64,000 nt of DNA from Fragum whitleyi (GCA_948146395.1 OX411543.1:60255689-60319688), one strand, 5' to 3'; numbered from the stretch's first letter, positions 12,188-24,222 are shown. Numbers and translations: made by a program. The notes: generated by a model not told the origin, from the sequence alone.

Positions 12188-12960
12188 GAGCAAGGTGATA
12201 AGCTGGAATGTCAAGCCAGCTCAACAAGCATTCATTCTGTCGTACTATTTCCACTGTTGAGCACGGCGATCAGCTGGAATGTCAAGTCAGCTCAACAAGC
12301 ATTCATTCTGTCGCACTATTTCCACTGTTGAGCAAGGCGATAAGCTGGAATGTCAAGCCAGCTCAACAAGCATTCATTCTGTCGCACTATTTCCACTGTT
12401 GAGCAAGGCGATAAGCTGGAATGTCAAGCCAGCTCAACAAGCATTCATTCTGTCGCACTATTTCCACTGTTGAGCACGGCGATAAGCTGGTATGTCAAGC
12501 CAGCTCAACAAGCATTCATTCTGTCGCACTATTTCCACTGTTGAGCAAGGCGATAAGCTGGAATGTCAAACCAGCTCAACAAGCATTCATTCTGTCGCAC
12601 TATTTCCACTGTTGAGCAAGGCGATAAGCTGGAATGTCAAGTCAGCTCAACAAGCATTCATTCTGTCGCACTATTTCCACTGTTTAGCAAGGCGATAAGC
12701 TGGAATGTCAAGCCAACTCAACAAGCATTCATTCTGTCGCACTATTTCAACTGTTGAGCAAGGCGATAAGCTGGAATGTCAAGTCAGCTCAACAAGCATT
12801 CATTCTGTCGCACTATTTCCACTGTTGAGCAAGATGATAAGCTGGAATGTCAAACCAACTCAACAAGCATTCATTCTGTCGCACTATTTCAACTGTTGAG
12901 CAAGATGATAAGCTGGAATGTCAAACCAGCTCAACAAGCATTCATTCCGTCACATTTGCT
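12188..12960 (+). repeat. 71-bp minisatellite, about 11 units
   Basis: A 71-bp unit ('gataagctggaatgtcaa'...'ctgttgagcaag') is repeated with few differences; equivalent positions recur every 71 bases (12208, 12279, 12350 and so on). Because 71 is not a multiple of 3, the open frames it creates shift from unit to unit and are not genes. The last unit degrades into 'cattccgtcacatttgctg'. Confidence 0.95.
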
Positions 12961-12982
12961 GTTGCTTTACGATTACATAGGT

Positions 12983-13118
12983 GTACGATTATCAATCCAT
13001 TGGATGGAGACAGTTATTGGAAAATGAAAAAAAGGAGTGCCGCCGTCGAAGATCGAACCCAGATCCTTCTGATTGAGAGTAAGACGCGCCACCGAATGTC
13101 CTAGTAACAGCGGCTCAA
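12983..13118 (-). mobile_element. SINE family 1, 5' (tRNA-head) fragment
   Basis: Minus strand: the tRNA-like head covers 'ggagtgccgccgtcgaagatcgaaccc' (plus text at about 13035-13061), followed by the 'ccaatgg...ataatcgtacacc' body. It is cut off where the minisatellite side begins. The same fragment occurs at 16888-17030. Confidence 0.65.
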
Positions 13119-13125
13119 CATTGAT

Positions 13126-13897
13126 TTAAGGTAGCAATGGACACATGGCGTCATTTTTTCCGCCCAATGAATTTTTTTCTTGGTCACATATGTTGTAAAA
13201 TAACATTGTGTAGTCATTATATCAAAATTTAGAGGTACCTTTCCATACTTGTTCTCATGCTAGAGTTATCTGCCCTCGAGTTGTATTGGCCATTTTTCAG
13301 TTAAATGTTTAAATTTGATTTAGGTCTAGTATAAACTCAGAACAGCTTATACCTATAAAACACATACATTTTGATACACCTTATACATCTACACATTGGC
13401 TGTTACCAAGAAAATTTCTCTTTGATCAATTAAATTTTCACAAAGTGCCTTCAAAAGTTAAAAATGCACTATTTTTTGTAATTTTACGGGGTCAAACTGC
13501 CACAAAACCCTATATTTTGAAGAAATACTCAATGAATTTTTCTTATTTTCCGATATGTTTAAAACCTATATATTTCCTTTATTCAGTAAAAAATTCAGCA
13601 TACCTTTCCATGAAAATAAGAAAGTTTTTTGTTATTTACAGTGACCCCCTCCTAAATGAATAGCGCTTATAACGCACTTTTCTTGTTCATTTTAATGATC
13701 CAGTCATTCAATTGAAATCAAATGTTGAAAAGAAGCTTAGTAATGAAATTTTACCTTTATTATTCTACGTTATTTCGTTTAGCAAAATCTTTCGAAAAAC
13801 CGGTCTTTTTAAACAACGCACAAAAAGAGCCGTAAAATAAACGAAAACGCACTTCCGATTTATAGAGTCGGGAGGCCGCTGTCCATTGCCACCTTAA
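13126..13897. mobile_element. TTAA-ended non-autonomous DNA transposon, copy 1 (772 bp)
   Basis: The termini are inverted repeats: TTAAGGTAGCAATGGACA at 13126-13143 and TGTCCATTGCCACCTTAA at 13880-13897, with one mismatch. TTAA at both ends suggests a TTAA target duplication, as in piggyBac or Kolobok elements. The interior has no transposase; its longest open frame is only about 70 codons. The second copy is at 17036-17806. Confidence 0.8.
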
Positions 13898-14234
13898 CAC
13901 GAGAACTAATGACTATAGGGATCGCTAATATACAAGAATTGCTTAAAACGTAATCGTGACGTTATAATTCATCAATGTAAATTTATTAGACACGAATATG
14001 ATCTTGAGACAATTGTAATAAATCGTCTATCGTCGTAATCTTCATGGGGAAGTAGTGGGGCAGAGATCTAACAGTATCCGGATTGGTGACTTGAGAGAAA
14101 GTCACGGGAAAATGTCACAAGAAATGTGCCTCAGAAAAAAAGTAACTGGAAAATAATACAGGTGAGACGGGGGTACGTATACATGACCCGTCAAGGGAAA
14201 ATGGACTATCCGCACTGCATTTAAGGTGTTTTTG

Positions 14235-14590
14235 CGGCCAAACACGGCTAGCTCAGCGGTAATTTTTTGGGGCCGTCAACCCATCGGGCGTTAGTTCGAA
14301 CCCCATATTTGTTAGACAATGGAGATACCCAATACGTAGTGGGCATCACCCTTGGCTAGCGAAGATGTTCGAACACTGTCTCGACCAAAGTGGGATGAGC
14401 AGGTGGTAGATGGGATAAAATTTTGTGTTTGTCAGGTGTGGGAAACTACTGGAAACCATGGATAGGTTCACCAACCGCCGCGATATGACGGTATTGATGT
14501 CGAAGGTGGCGTTAATCTCAATTATACCAATCAATCGATTGTCAGTTTTGCTGTTCAGTCTGAATATCGAGCTGACTCAACAATGATTGA
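14235..14590 (+). mobile_element. SINE family 2, copy 2
   Basis: Nearly identical to 11800-12180, including the flank 'tcaatcgattgtcag...gagcaagg' leading into the minisatellite. The whole SINE plus array unit was therefore duplicated rather than inserted twice. Confidence 0.75.
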
Positions 14591-14599
14591 AGTTACATT

Positions 14600-14965
14600 T
14601 GTTAAATTTCTGTTCTTGAGCAAGGTGATAAGCTGGAATGTCAAACCAACACAACAAGCATTCACTCTGTCGCACTATTTCCACTGTTGAGCAAGGCGAT
14701 AAGCTGGAATGTCAAATCAGCTCAACAAGCATTCACTCTGTCGCACTATTTCCACTGTTGAGCAAGGCGATAAGCTGGAATGTCAAGTCAGCTCAACAAG
14801 CATTCATTCTGTCGCACTATTTCCACTGTTGAGCAAGATGATAAGCTGGAATGTCAAACCAGCTCAACAAGCATTCATTCTGTCGCACTATTTCCACTGT
14901 TGAGCAAGGTGATAAGCTGGAATGTCAAACCAGCTCAACAAGCATTCATTCCGTCACATTTGCTG
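14600..14965 (+). repeat. 71-bp minisatellite, about 5 units
   Basis: Same unit as the array at 12188. It is followed by a degenerate unit near 15015-15100 ('gcgataagctggaatgg'...'cacatttgctg'). Confidence 0.92.
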
Positions 14966-15132
14966 TTGCTTTACAATAAATAGTGTTGTATACACTTGTA
15001 AGCTTTTATGCTTTTTAGCTAGGCGATAAGCTGGAATGGTGAACGATTCAGGTCAACGAGCAGCCATTTTATCACATTTGCTGTTTCTCGACAATAAATT
15101 TGATAAAAAGAGATCATCTTTGTTTAAACTGA

Positions 15133-15180
15133 TTGCAAATTATATCCCGCTTTACACGTAAAGCGAGGTATAATTTGCAA
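15133..15180. repeat. Near-perfect palindrome, 23-nt arms
   Basis: Arms 15133-15155 and 15158-15180 (TTGCAAATTATA...CGCTTTAC) pair with about two mismatches. A related AAATTATGCC/AAATAATTTGC foldback lies at about 18130-18200. Confidence 0.75.
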
Positions 15181-15446
15181 ACAATTTGCACCGTTTTGTC
15201 ATACTGAACGAACGACAGTAGTCCAGCGTAGAGCATGAAAGTTGAGCCCACTCAAAAAGGCATGTAAGCTCGATGTTGATTGTTGGAGGTTTTGCAATTT
15301 TCACAGACCAAATATTGTACAAATGGTTTTATTCTAAAACTAGAGGACTGTTTTACTGAACTTCTTCCGAAAAGAATAATCGTAAATCAAAATCATTAAT
15401 CGGTTCCTGTGTTTTCACTTTTTTTAGATTCTTTCTGCCTCGCAAT

Positions 15447-15490
15447 ATCTCATCGGAATCGTCTTTTGAAGGAGACGATTCCGATGAGAT
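15447..15490. repeat. Perfect hairpin, 18-bp stem
   Basis: Arms 15447-15464 (ATCTCATCGGAATCGTCT) and 15473-15490 are exact reverse complements with an 8-nt loop. Related to 11618-11658. Confidence 0.85.
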
Positions 15491-15642
15491 GATACATTGC
15501 AGAATTCAATACTTAGTTACTAATATAGAAGTAATTTTAATTTTTGACTTACGCAATAAATAATCGTAAGATATTTAGGAAACATTCGTTGATTTGTTTC
15601 TTTGAATGGGGTTCAAGCCGCTTTAAAAATCTTATCGACATT

Positions 15643-16877
15643 AAGCTATGGTCACATTTACGACAATTATCGCAGTAAGTCGCACTCCATTTTACCGTAG
15701 GCAAGCCGTGTCACTAATACGATTAACCAAGTTGGAGTAAGATAAGGTACATTTAACAAAGATACCATCGAACAGTTTTCGTAGAAAGAAGTACGTGTGA
15801 GTAGGAACAAATACGAAGAACTGCGTAAAAATAAGAAGTTTAATAAGATGAATTATTATTATTAATTAATGGAAAATCGCAATTTAGTTGTTTCCCAAGC
15901 CCTGATATCTCGTATTTTTCATTCTGTATATTAATAAGAATCACTATCTTTAAATATATCATAAGGTTTACAACCTAGCATTTCTATCAGTCAACTTCAG
16001 GTATTATAATTAATTTGTGGTAAAAACACGCAACTTTCAAACCATTGATTTCACGTGCACTTCATGATTAGATTTTATCAACTTCACCGATTCCATTCTT
16101 ACTCTGAACGTAGTCCAGCCGCACTGTTTCTCTGCTTGGTTGTAGCATTTACGTGGACAGATGTTTACTAAAAGGGTTGTACGGCAAACTAGGGTTAACG
16201 ATACGTTCTAATTCGTCAAGAGTACGATTCAAAAAGTTCTTACTACGTTGAACTACATTCAAACTACAAGTCCTTTTTTACCGTAGGGATTTTGAACAAG
16301 CCCAAAATCTGTGCGGCCACCACGGTAGGATTATACGGTAGAAGAACGTTCAGTCCACGGGTGACTAGGTTTAACTACGCAGTCTACGGTAGTGTACGTT
16401 GTGGTACGGCATTCTTTCTCTACTTTGAGATTAAGTTTACAACGTGAAATGTGAATGCGATTTTTTACAATGTACTTTTTAACTTCATAACCGTGGACAA
16501 AAATTAGATACACGTACTGTAAGAGGCGTAAACCGTTAGTTCAACATTGGTTAACCGTAGTAGCGGGGACAAACGTTTACGATATCATAGCGTGCTACTA
16601 CGGTTAATGAAGAACCGATTTACGGGTTAAGCAGGGAACAACTTCTGTGACAGTAAGGCCAAATTAGGGACAAAATAACGTACTTTACCGTGATTAGACT
16701 TTTGAACATTTTTTACAATATCCAGGACACTACGGTCAAACTTACGAGTTTGCACTACGTTACTCACTACGCGTAAGCACGGCTTACTACTACTTACTGC
16801 GCAGTATACGCTCATCTTCGTGACGGCTGAGTACGTTGATGCATAACTAAGGCCAACCACGAAATGTGACCAAACCT
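15643..16877. mobile_element. Non-autonomous DNA transposon T, copy 1 (about 1.23 kb)
   Basis: The left end AAGCTATGGTCACATTTACG and the right end (CGAAATGTGACCAAACCT, reverse strand AGG.TT.GGTCACATTT) form imperfect inverted repeats of about 19 bp. The interior matches 26185-27732 throughout and is rich in ACGTAG/CTACGG words. No transposase-like reading frame survives. Confidence 0.7.
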
Positions 16878-18108
16878 TTACGATTACATAGGTGTACGAT
16901 TATCAATCCATTGGATGGAGACACTTATTGGAAAATGAAAAAAGGAGTGCCGCCGTCGAAGATCGAACCCAGATCCTTCTGATTGAGAGTCAGACGCGCC
17001 ACCGACTGTCCTAGTAACTGCGGCTCAACATTGATTTAAGGTAGCAATGGACACATGGCGTCATTTTTTTCCGCCCAATGAATTTTTTTCTTGGTCACAT
17101 ATGTTGTAAAATAACATTGTGTAGTCATTATATCAAAATTTAGAGGTACCTTTCCATACTTGTTCTCATGCTAGAGTTATCTGCCCTCGAGTTGTATTGG
17201 CCATTTTTCAGTTAAATGTTTAAATTCGATTTAGGTCTAGTATAAACTCAGAACAGCTTATACCTATAAAACACATACATTTTGATACACCTTATACATC
17301 TATACATTGGCTTTACCAAGAAAATTTCTCTTTGATCAATTAAATTTTCACAAATTGCCTTCAAAAGTTAAAATGCACTATTTTTTGTAATTTTACGGGA
17401 TCAAACTGCCACAAAACCCTATTTTTTGAAGAAAATACTCAATGAATTCTTCTTATTTTCCGATATGTTCAAAACCCGTATATTTCCTTTATTCAGTAAA
17501 AAATTCAGCATACCTTTCCATGGAAATAAGAAAGTTTTTTGTTATTTACAGTGACCCCCTCCTAAATGAATAGCGCTTATAACGCATTTTTCTTGTTCAT
17601 TTTAATGATCCAGTCATTCAATTGAAATCAAATGTTGAAAAGAAGCTTAGTAATGAAATTTTACCTTTATTATTCTACGTTATTTCGTTTAGCAAAATCT
17701 TTCGAAAACCGGTCTTTTTAAACAACGCACAAAAAGAGCCGTAAAATAAACGAAAACGCGCTTCCGATTTATAGAGTCGGGAGGCCGCTGTCCATTGCCA
17801 CCTTAACACGAGAACTAATGACTATAGGGATCGCTAATATACAAGAATTGCTTAAAACGTAATCATGACGTTATAATTCATCAATGTAAATTTATTACAC
17901 ACGAATTGGATCTTGAGGCAATTGTAATAAATCTTCCATCGTCGTAATCTTCATGGGGAAGTAGTGGGGCAGCGATCTTACAGTATCCGGATTGGTGACT
18001 TGAAAGAAAGTCACGGGAAAATGTCACGAGAAATGTGCTCCAGAAAAAAAGTAACTGGAAAAATACGTATACATGATCCGTCAAGGGAAAATGGGCTATC
18101 CGCCCTGC
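16877..18108 (+). repeat. Segmental duplication block, copy 2
   Basis: Counterpart of 12977-14220. In this copy TTTACGATTACA is preceded by the right end of transposon T instead of the minisatellite. It contains the SINE head fragment (about 16888-17030) and the second TTAA transposon. Confidence 0.85.
17036..17806. mobile_element. TTAA-ended non-autonomous DNA transposon, copy 2 (771 bp)
   Basis: The same 18-bp termini as copy 1 are at 17036-17053 and 17789-17806. Near-identity to copy 1, including the shared SINE flank, shows that it arose by the segmental duplication. Confidence 0.8.
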
Positions 18109-18243
18109 ATTGTAGATGACAGAACGGCGTGAACTGTTGGCAAATTATGCCAGCTTTGCGCGCAAGTGCTAGTGCAAAATAATTTGCAGACAGTTCGCAC
18201 CAATCGTCATCCTGAACGCGGGGCCGAGTCGTGCGTAAAGTGT

Positions 18244-18465
18244 ACAGTAAACAGCATCGTGAAATTGACAAGGTGGATGATTCCAGAATGATTTTGAACG
18301 AATTTGAATGAGTGCGATGCGTGAGTTTTGAGTGCAATTACAGGGAGGTAGTCAAATATCGCAAATTCTGTTCAGGATGAACAAAAATAGCGATATTTAT
18401 TACCTCCCTGTAATAAAATATGCATTCAAGTTATATTAATAGCTCTCAATAAAGAGAATTGATTC
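18244..18465 (-). mobile_element. MITE family A, truncated copy
   Basis: Starts with ACAGTAAACAGCATCGTG and contains the GGGAGGTA...hairpin...TACCTCCC core, then stops after 'ctcaataaagag'. Reversed relative to the copy at 7409. Confidence 0.65.
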
Positions 18466-18629
18466 AGCAGGTGTCAAATAGGAGGTAGATTTGATAAAAA
18501 TTATAGAAAGGTAGATTAATAAATTCTATACAATTTGTAGATTTTTCAAAGGCTCTTTTTAAATGCGAAATCAGCTGCCAATTCTTAACCACGCGTATAA
18601 AACTTTCGTGCAAGATTGTTATGTATAGG

Positions 18630-18718
18630 ATAGAAAACGAGAGCCGTGGTATATGGGAAATAGACACGAGCGTTAGCGAGTGTCTATTTCCTATATACCG
18701 CGGCACAAGATTTTCTAT
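18630..18718. repeat. Large inverted repeat, about 42-nt arms
   Basis: ATAGAAAAC...GGAAATAGACACGAGCG is mirrored by CGAGTGTCTATTTCC...GTTTTCTAT-like sequence around TTAG, with a few mismatches. No flanking gene. Confidence 0.7.
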
Positions 18719-19126
18719 CTGACTTAGACCACGCTTTTCTTACACTATCTGTAATTTAAAGCCGAAACTCTAAATAACGAAAAATAGTAAATCTCGCTGT
18801 GATATTACTCTAATCAAGTGTGAATTTATGAATCTATTTTCGTTACCATTTTCAGATATTTTGCACTTTTGCGACTGTCGAAACTCTGTCGGAAAAATGA
18901 GCCGTATAAAATGCTCGTCATCTTCTTGAAATGACTCGGCCCCTAAACCTGTCTAGATTCACGTGCACGACACACTACAACCGTGTATCTGTAAATACAG
19001 CGCTCGGAGCTGTTTCTGTGATATATAATTTTGAAATACTGTTCTCTGATTGGCCGGTTCGCTTCAAGCGTGGTCTAATTAAGGATAAGGCGTCGATTCG
19101 CCTATTTGGTTTTTCCCGTGATATAG

Positions 19127-19153
19127 GGGGGGGGGGGGAGGGGGGGGGGGGGA
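19127..19153 (+). repeat. G-rich homopolymer tract
   Basis: Two G-runs interrupted by an A. Possible assembly uncertainty or G-quadruplex; no gene spans it. Confidence 0.8.
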
Positions 19154-19780
19154 AGGGGAGGGTTCAAAAACTAAATGGCTGATCTTGTAGCCCGCTGTTT
19201 GATAAACAACGGGTAGTATATTAACATTCCTTAATTTTTATTTTACACAATAATGAAATATTTTCGATTTATCGAGTGAAAGATTCGTTTTATCAGTCAG
19301 AGTTTGTAACATTTTTAACCAATTTTTATGGACAATATAAGAAGGATCGGCACGAGCAAAACAGAATCTTACAATTCAAAATAAGTTCAACACGCTACAT
19401 TTAGATAAAGAATCTTCTAATGTCGCTCAATAAACAAGGTGTTGCTTCGATATTTTAGCGCTGTTACCTCTCTATATGTCACTCACGCAAGCAATGTTAC
19501 CGCGAATGCGAACTTAGAGGCCAGCGTTTTGAGATATAGAATTTCGATGATTTGATAAAACTTGGAACTGCAGCTGTATTTGCAAAATTTCTTTTGTTCC
19601 TTATCAATAAAGTTGTTTGGTGCTATTTGCGGATGTGTACAATAAAATTGATAATTTATCATTAACATCCATTAGCACATTCTAATCTACTTTTAAGCTA
19701 CGAATATTTTTATATTGCATGTGCATACAAAGTAAACAGTTCATTTGTAAAAAGAGGGTTGGATGCCCCCGATAATATAT

Positions 19781-19921
19781 GAGACCCGCCATTCAAAAAG
19801 GAAAGGAATTGGTATTGCTTAAAAGATTTTAAAAAATGCGACTTCTGGTTGACCGGTACTGGAACTAATCTATTTTTCGAATTCCTTTTCAGTGGTCCCT
19901 TTTTGCCGTGACGGGTCTCAC
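19781..19921 (-). mobile_element. MITE family E-like, short reversed copy
   Basis: Ends GAGACCCGCC...AAAAAGG and CCTTTTT...GTGACGGGTCTC form inverted repeats. Internal words ('gcgacttctggttgacc', 'ggaactaatct') match the reverse strand of the family E body at 22150-22210. Confidence 0.6.
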
Positions 19922-20601
19922 GCTTGTCTTAAAAAAATCAAGTGTTAATGCCATATTCCATTCGTTTAATAGGCTTAATGTGTAATTCCTTCAGAGTTTG
20001 CATAAACATTAAAACTTGCCGAACTTGGGTCGAAATATGTTTTTTTTTACATTTATCATAATTTACATGAAAAGTTTCCTTTTTCGTCTCTTTATCTTTA
20101 CCAGAATGCTGCCAGAAACGTCCACCTTCAGTACTTTTAGTGATTTGATTTTCAAAGCAAAATAATTTTTAAACTATATTTGATTAACAATTGTAGTATA
20201 ATTTATTGGTGGATTTCCAAAACACTAAAATAATTGGTTCAATCGTTGGTTAGGACAAAATATACACTGTTGCCTCCTTCAAAATTAAAGGGGGCAAGGG
20301 GACTCCCCCCCTCCGTTTCTATGCCTATTAGTAGCCATGCTATTTCTTCATACCATCAAAGAAGACGAGAAAACAAGAGGCCAAAGAGGGCCTGTATCGC
20401 TCCACTGGCTTTTAAATCTCATCGACAAAGAAATATTCCAAATAAAAATCACTTATCAAACATTCATGCCACGTTTTGTTGAAAATGTCCCAATGGTTTC
20501 GGCGGAAATTTTGAAATGAAAATAAGCACCGCCCTGCCACTAAAAATATTTTACGGACAATTATTATTGTTATTATTATTATTACTATTATTTTTCTTTT
20601 T

Positions 20602-20796
20602 ATGCCCCCGATAGGGAGGCATCATAAATTTGACTTGTCCGTCCGTCCGTCCGTCCGTCTGTCCGTCTGTCCGTCTGTCCGTCCGTCCGTCTGTCCGTCC
20701 GTCCGTCATTCCGTCCAAAAACTTTAACATTGGCCATAACTTCTAAATCAAAGCGGTGTCGGGGGCATTGTCATCTTACAGTGACAGCTCTTGTTT
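20602..20796 (+). mobile_element. Helentron/DINE-like element H5, complete, about 195 bp
   Basis: This is the most compact example in the window. The 5' hairpin ATGCCCCC-GATA-GGGAGGCAT (20602-20622) includes the subterminal repeat ATGCCCCCGA. A pure (GTCC/GTCT)n tract at 20636-20718 follows. The inverted counterpart TCGGGGGCAT (20759-20768), a TGTCA...TGACA hairpin (20769-20786) and CTCTTGTT complete it. It has essentially no tandem core. Confidence 0.8.
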
Positions 20797-21515
20797 GAAT
20801 AAAAAAGAAACATCGTACTCATGGGTACTTTCATTTCTAGTTCTGTTGAAATTGGTCAAATGATTTAGTAGGGGTAGATAAGATCTTTAAGTTTAAATAT
20901 GCTTTGCCATGCCACATACATATTTGGGGGTCAATTAAACTTTCTTGAACAGCTTCGGTATATTGTCATTCATCTCAAGTTTCATTGAAATCAGATCAAT
21001 AGTTTAGGAGAATGAGATTTTGTAAAGATTTTAAAGTGAAAAACAATCTAGCCATCATTTTGGGTTCAAGCAAAATTTCTTGAACAATATAGGTAAAGGG
21101 TATTCTAAGAAACATTCATGACAAGTTGCACTGACATCTGCCCGATGGTTTTGAAGGAGTTTCTTAAAAGATTTTATCGTCAAAATAAGCCCGGCCCTGC
21201 CACGCCCGTATTTGAGGGTCCATCAAAATTTCTTGAATAATACAATTAAAACCAAGGATTATTCATACAAAGTTTTATTGAAATCGGCCCAATGTTTTGG
21301 AGGAGAATATATTTTAAGATAATAAAGTGATAATTTTCCACGCTAATATTTGAGGTCAATCAATATTTGTTGAACAACTTTGGAAGAGGGTCACTCAAGG
21401 ACATTTCTGCCAAGTTTGGTTAAAATTAACACAAGTTGACATACGCTCGCACGGATGCACGACGGACATAGCGCCGTTTCAATAGCTCGCTTGCCATTGG
21501 CCAGTGGAGCTAAGG
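20797..21515 (-). mobile_element. Helentron/DINE-like element H6, minus strand
   Basis: On the minus strand it begins TTAGCTCCACTGGCC at 21515 (H2-type 5' end), then a short GTCCGTCGTGC tract, then 3-4 core units of about 135-153 bp anchored by TTCTTGAACAA (plus-strand anchors at 20943, 21078, 21231 and 21368). The 3' end towards 20800 is not clear. Non-coding. Confidence 0.6.
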
Positions 21516-22115
21516 ATGAGAAAAGGGGGGACTCTGATCTAATAAAGCTTTCATTTGTTTCTAAAGGCATTGAACGCGCAGTTTTCAACTCAAGAATTAC
21601 ACCGGAGCTTCAATCGTGTCCCTCAAGCTATTGTTACTTAAACACGCCGTATGAACCTAATGAGATGGGTGGGGGGGATATTTATTTCCTTTGCGTAAAA
21701 TATGCAACGCATATGCATACAGTTCGTGATACTGGCCATAAAGAAATAATCCGTTATCAAGAAGAACCTGCCAAAATGACATCACTGGGTAAATCTAGCT
21801 GTTTATCCAAATAATACAAAACGAACATTTTTTTTGTGTGTGGAGAAATACATAAGAGACTACAACAAATATTGTAGATGACTTCGAGAAAAAGAAGAAA
21901 AATCTCCATTTTCCTCAATGTTTCCCCCTTTTTGGTCTAATGCACAAAAATCTTGTTTGCGGAAACACGATTACATAAACAGGTAAAGAGGATTTTAGAA
22001 ATAACATAGTTTTTCTTGTTTTACGAATAATGAATTTTGCATTTTCTAAGAATTTTAGTGTAAATCTATTGTAAATTTGATTGTCATTTACGCAGGTTTT
22101 CCTGGAAAATGGATC

Positions 22116-22345
22116 AAATGTGACCCGTCACACGAAGGGACCATCTCGGAACTCCGTAAAATGAAATCTTGGAAAAGAGATTAGTTCCAGTTGAGGTCAA
22201 CCAGTAGTCGCTTTTCGGCAATTCTTGTACAGGAATGTAGACTGATAATTCTAGATTCAGAATATCCGAAAAGTGAGAAAAGTTTTTTTTTCTAGTCAGC
22301 CTGCGCAGCCCGGGCAGTCTGACTAGGATCTATCTACGGAAACTT
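22116..22345 (+). mobile_element. MITE family E, left part
   Basis: AAATGTGACCCGTCAC opens it and the body matches 30055-30321. The right terminus is missing. About 150 bp upstream also resemble sequence near 30635-30750, so the copy may belong to a longer unit. Confidence 0.6.
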
Positions 22346-23806
22346 TGTCTTGGCGCGATCTCGATGGTATATATTTTCTAACGTCCAATTCAGAAGTTAC
22401 GTTATGATGACGTCGTTAAAATGACGAATTCACGCGTTTTTCACAAATGACGCTTCACCTGCTTTAACGCTTACCGTGATCGTATTTAGGACGATTCGAT
22501 TCAATGGAGAACACCAAAATGACGCCAAATAAATTGTGAACATTAACATGAAACCAGGTAATACTTATTTTCAACGATAGAAACATGTGATTGAATCAAA
22601 GTAAAATTTTCAAAAAATTGCGGCCCGAAAATATAGGATGAAACTAATTTTCATAAAAAAAATGACCCGATGAAATTTGTCTAAAATTTGATATTTCTTT
22701 TACCTATTTCCGTTTTATATGCTCGCATCTTAGTGTGACGTTTCACCGTACGGAAATTTCTACAATGGGGGATCAAAGTTTATTAAAAAGACAAACGCAG
22801 TACGTCGAAAAATTCGCTAAATTCTTTTTATATACTTAACTGAATATATTTTTAAGATTTCTGTCTAAAGAAAAAGTAGATGTCAAAAAGAGTTTTCCTT
22901 TTTTTATTAACATTTATTGGGATTTTCCAGTTTTATTTGAAATGATATCACTGCATCCTCAAATAGTCTTTTGACGTGCTAATAAATAGTTACGTCATAA
23001 CGTTAAGCTTGCGATAAAACTTACGAAAATCAGTGTTCATTTATAGCGACGTCGACGTAATTCTGAGGTCATTGATACACTTGTGTTAGGTAAATTCATG
23101 TGTACCGCAAACTTCTTGGTGTATTGGAATGAAACTTTCAGGACATTTTCCTTAAAGGCTACTGAACACGTGTGCGAATTTTTATCTTTTTATACTAATA
23201 AATCGCAAATTAATCAAAATAAGATAGAAAAATAATAGGTGTAATTTGAACGTCAATATCATAGATTTAACGTCAAAATGTCAGCTTTGAAATCTAGATC
23301 ATAAAAAATCTGTGTGGTGAAAGTTTTTAAAATTTTCCCTGTTAACCAAACTAGAATTTGAGAAAATAATATCAAATTTTAAAAAAAAATATCATGCCAT
23401 TTTTTTAAAATTTTGTTAAAAGCGAGATTTTTGGAAAAGTAAAAAATGTGAGTATTGATTTTATCCAACTCACACGACTATATATTTAGATTCAACGAAT
23501 CTTATACAGCATTTGGGTTATGGCCATTCATTAAGCTTCATTTCAGAGCAATTGGCGGAACGAAAACGCCTTGTATTAAATCGCACTGCGCATTTAAATG
23601 GGAATAGGGTCGTTTGTAGAATCGTGAATTTTACGACGTCATGGTAACGTTATTTCTAAATTAAAAAACAAAAAATAAACGCCGTTCAGATCGCATTAAC
23701 TTAGAAATTACATATATACCAAAAATTGTTCACTTTTCTTAAAAAAACCGCTTTTGTCTTCTCCCATCTTAAGTTATTTAGGTGTCTCCCATCTAGTATT
23801 GAAGTT
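22346..23806. other. Unassigned AT-rich DNA
   Basis: No gene is supported. GACGTCA-like words are frequent (e.g. about 22410, 23050 and 23635), but no repeat boundary could be set. Confidence 0.4.
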
Positions 23807-24222
23807 TATAATATGACCTACGTCACGAGAATGAATAAACTACGTTGATTATTTTTGATATTACACGGGTGTTATTATACTAGTTGAATAACTATGCAAA
23901 TGAGCTGAGAGCGAATAGAGACGCTATTTTGTAACTGCGAAAGTGACGTCATAATTTATATATAATTGTGACTTCAGTTCAATACGGCGTTTTTCGCGGA
24001 AAATTGAAATGATGAATTTCAAAGATTTTGACGATTTTTCGCAAATATTTTTGGTCAGATTATTAATAGAATATAAAATTTGTCATAAAAAGATACAGAA
24101 TTTATTAAACTAAAAATCTAAAACAGATAAAAACTCGGGAAGCCTCGACTTTATCCGTTTATAGAAGACTCGTTTAATAAATTCAGTATTCATCGACAAC
24201 TCCTTCAATATCCTCTATGTAA
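23807..24222 (+). mobile_element. MITE-like repeat family C, copy 1
   Basis: Starts TATAATATGACCTACGTCAC and ends near CAATATCCTCTATGTA. It carries ATGCAAAT followed about 50 bp later by TGACGTCA. The 3' half is a large hairpin: TTTATTAAAC...ACAGATAAAAACTCGG pairs with ...ATCTGTTTATAG...AATAAAT. Other copies are at 37513 and 40648, with partial copies at 38858 and 53571. No obvious terminal inverted repeats. Confidence 0.7.

Larger units (their letters stand above)
12977..14220 (+). repeat. Segmental duplication block, copy 1
   Basis: This block is nearly identical to 16877-18108. It starts at TTTACGATTACATAGG and contains a minus-strand SINE fragment, the TTAA-ended transposon and about 320 bp of further sequence. 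Differences are scattered substitutions and small indels (e.g. 'ggtgagacgggg' only in this copy). Confidence 0.85.

Noticed and set aside
12208..13104. Series of 64-85 codon open frames repeating the same peptide
   Set aside because: They are produced by the 71-bp minisatellite read in successive frames; no splice or start context supports translation.
16627..16860. 77-codon minus-strand open frame
   Set aside because: It lies inside non-autonomous transposon T, and the second copy of the element does not keep the frame.
20636..20718. GTCC/GTCT array as an independent microsatellite or CRISPR-like array
   Set aside because: It is the GTCY tract of a complete Helentron-like element; there are no spacers.
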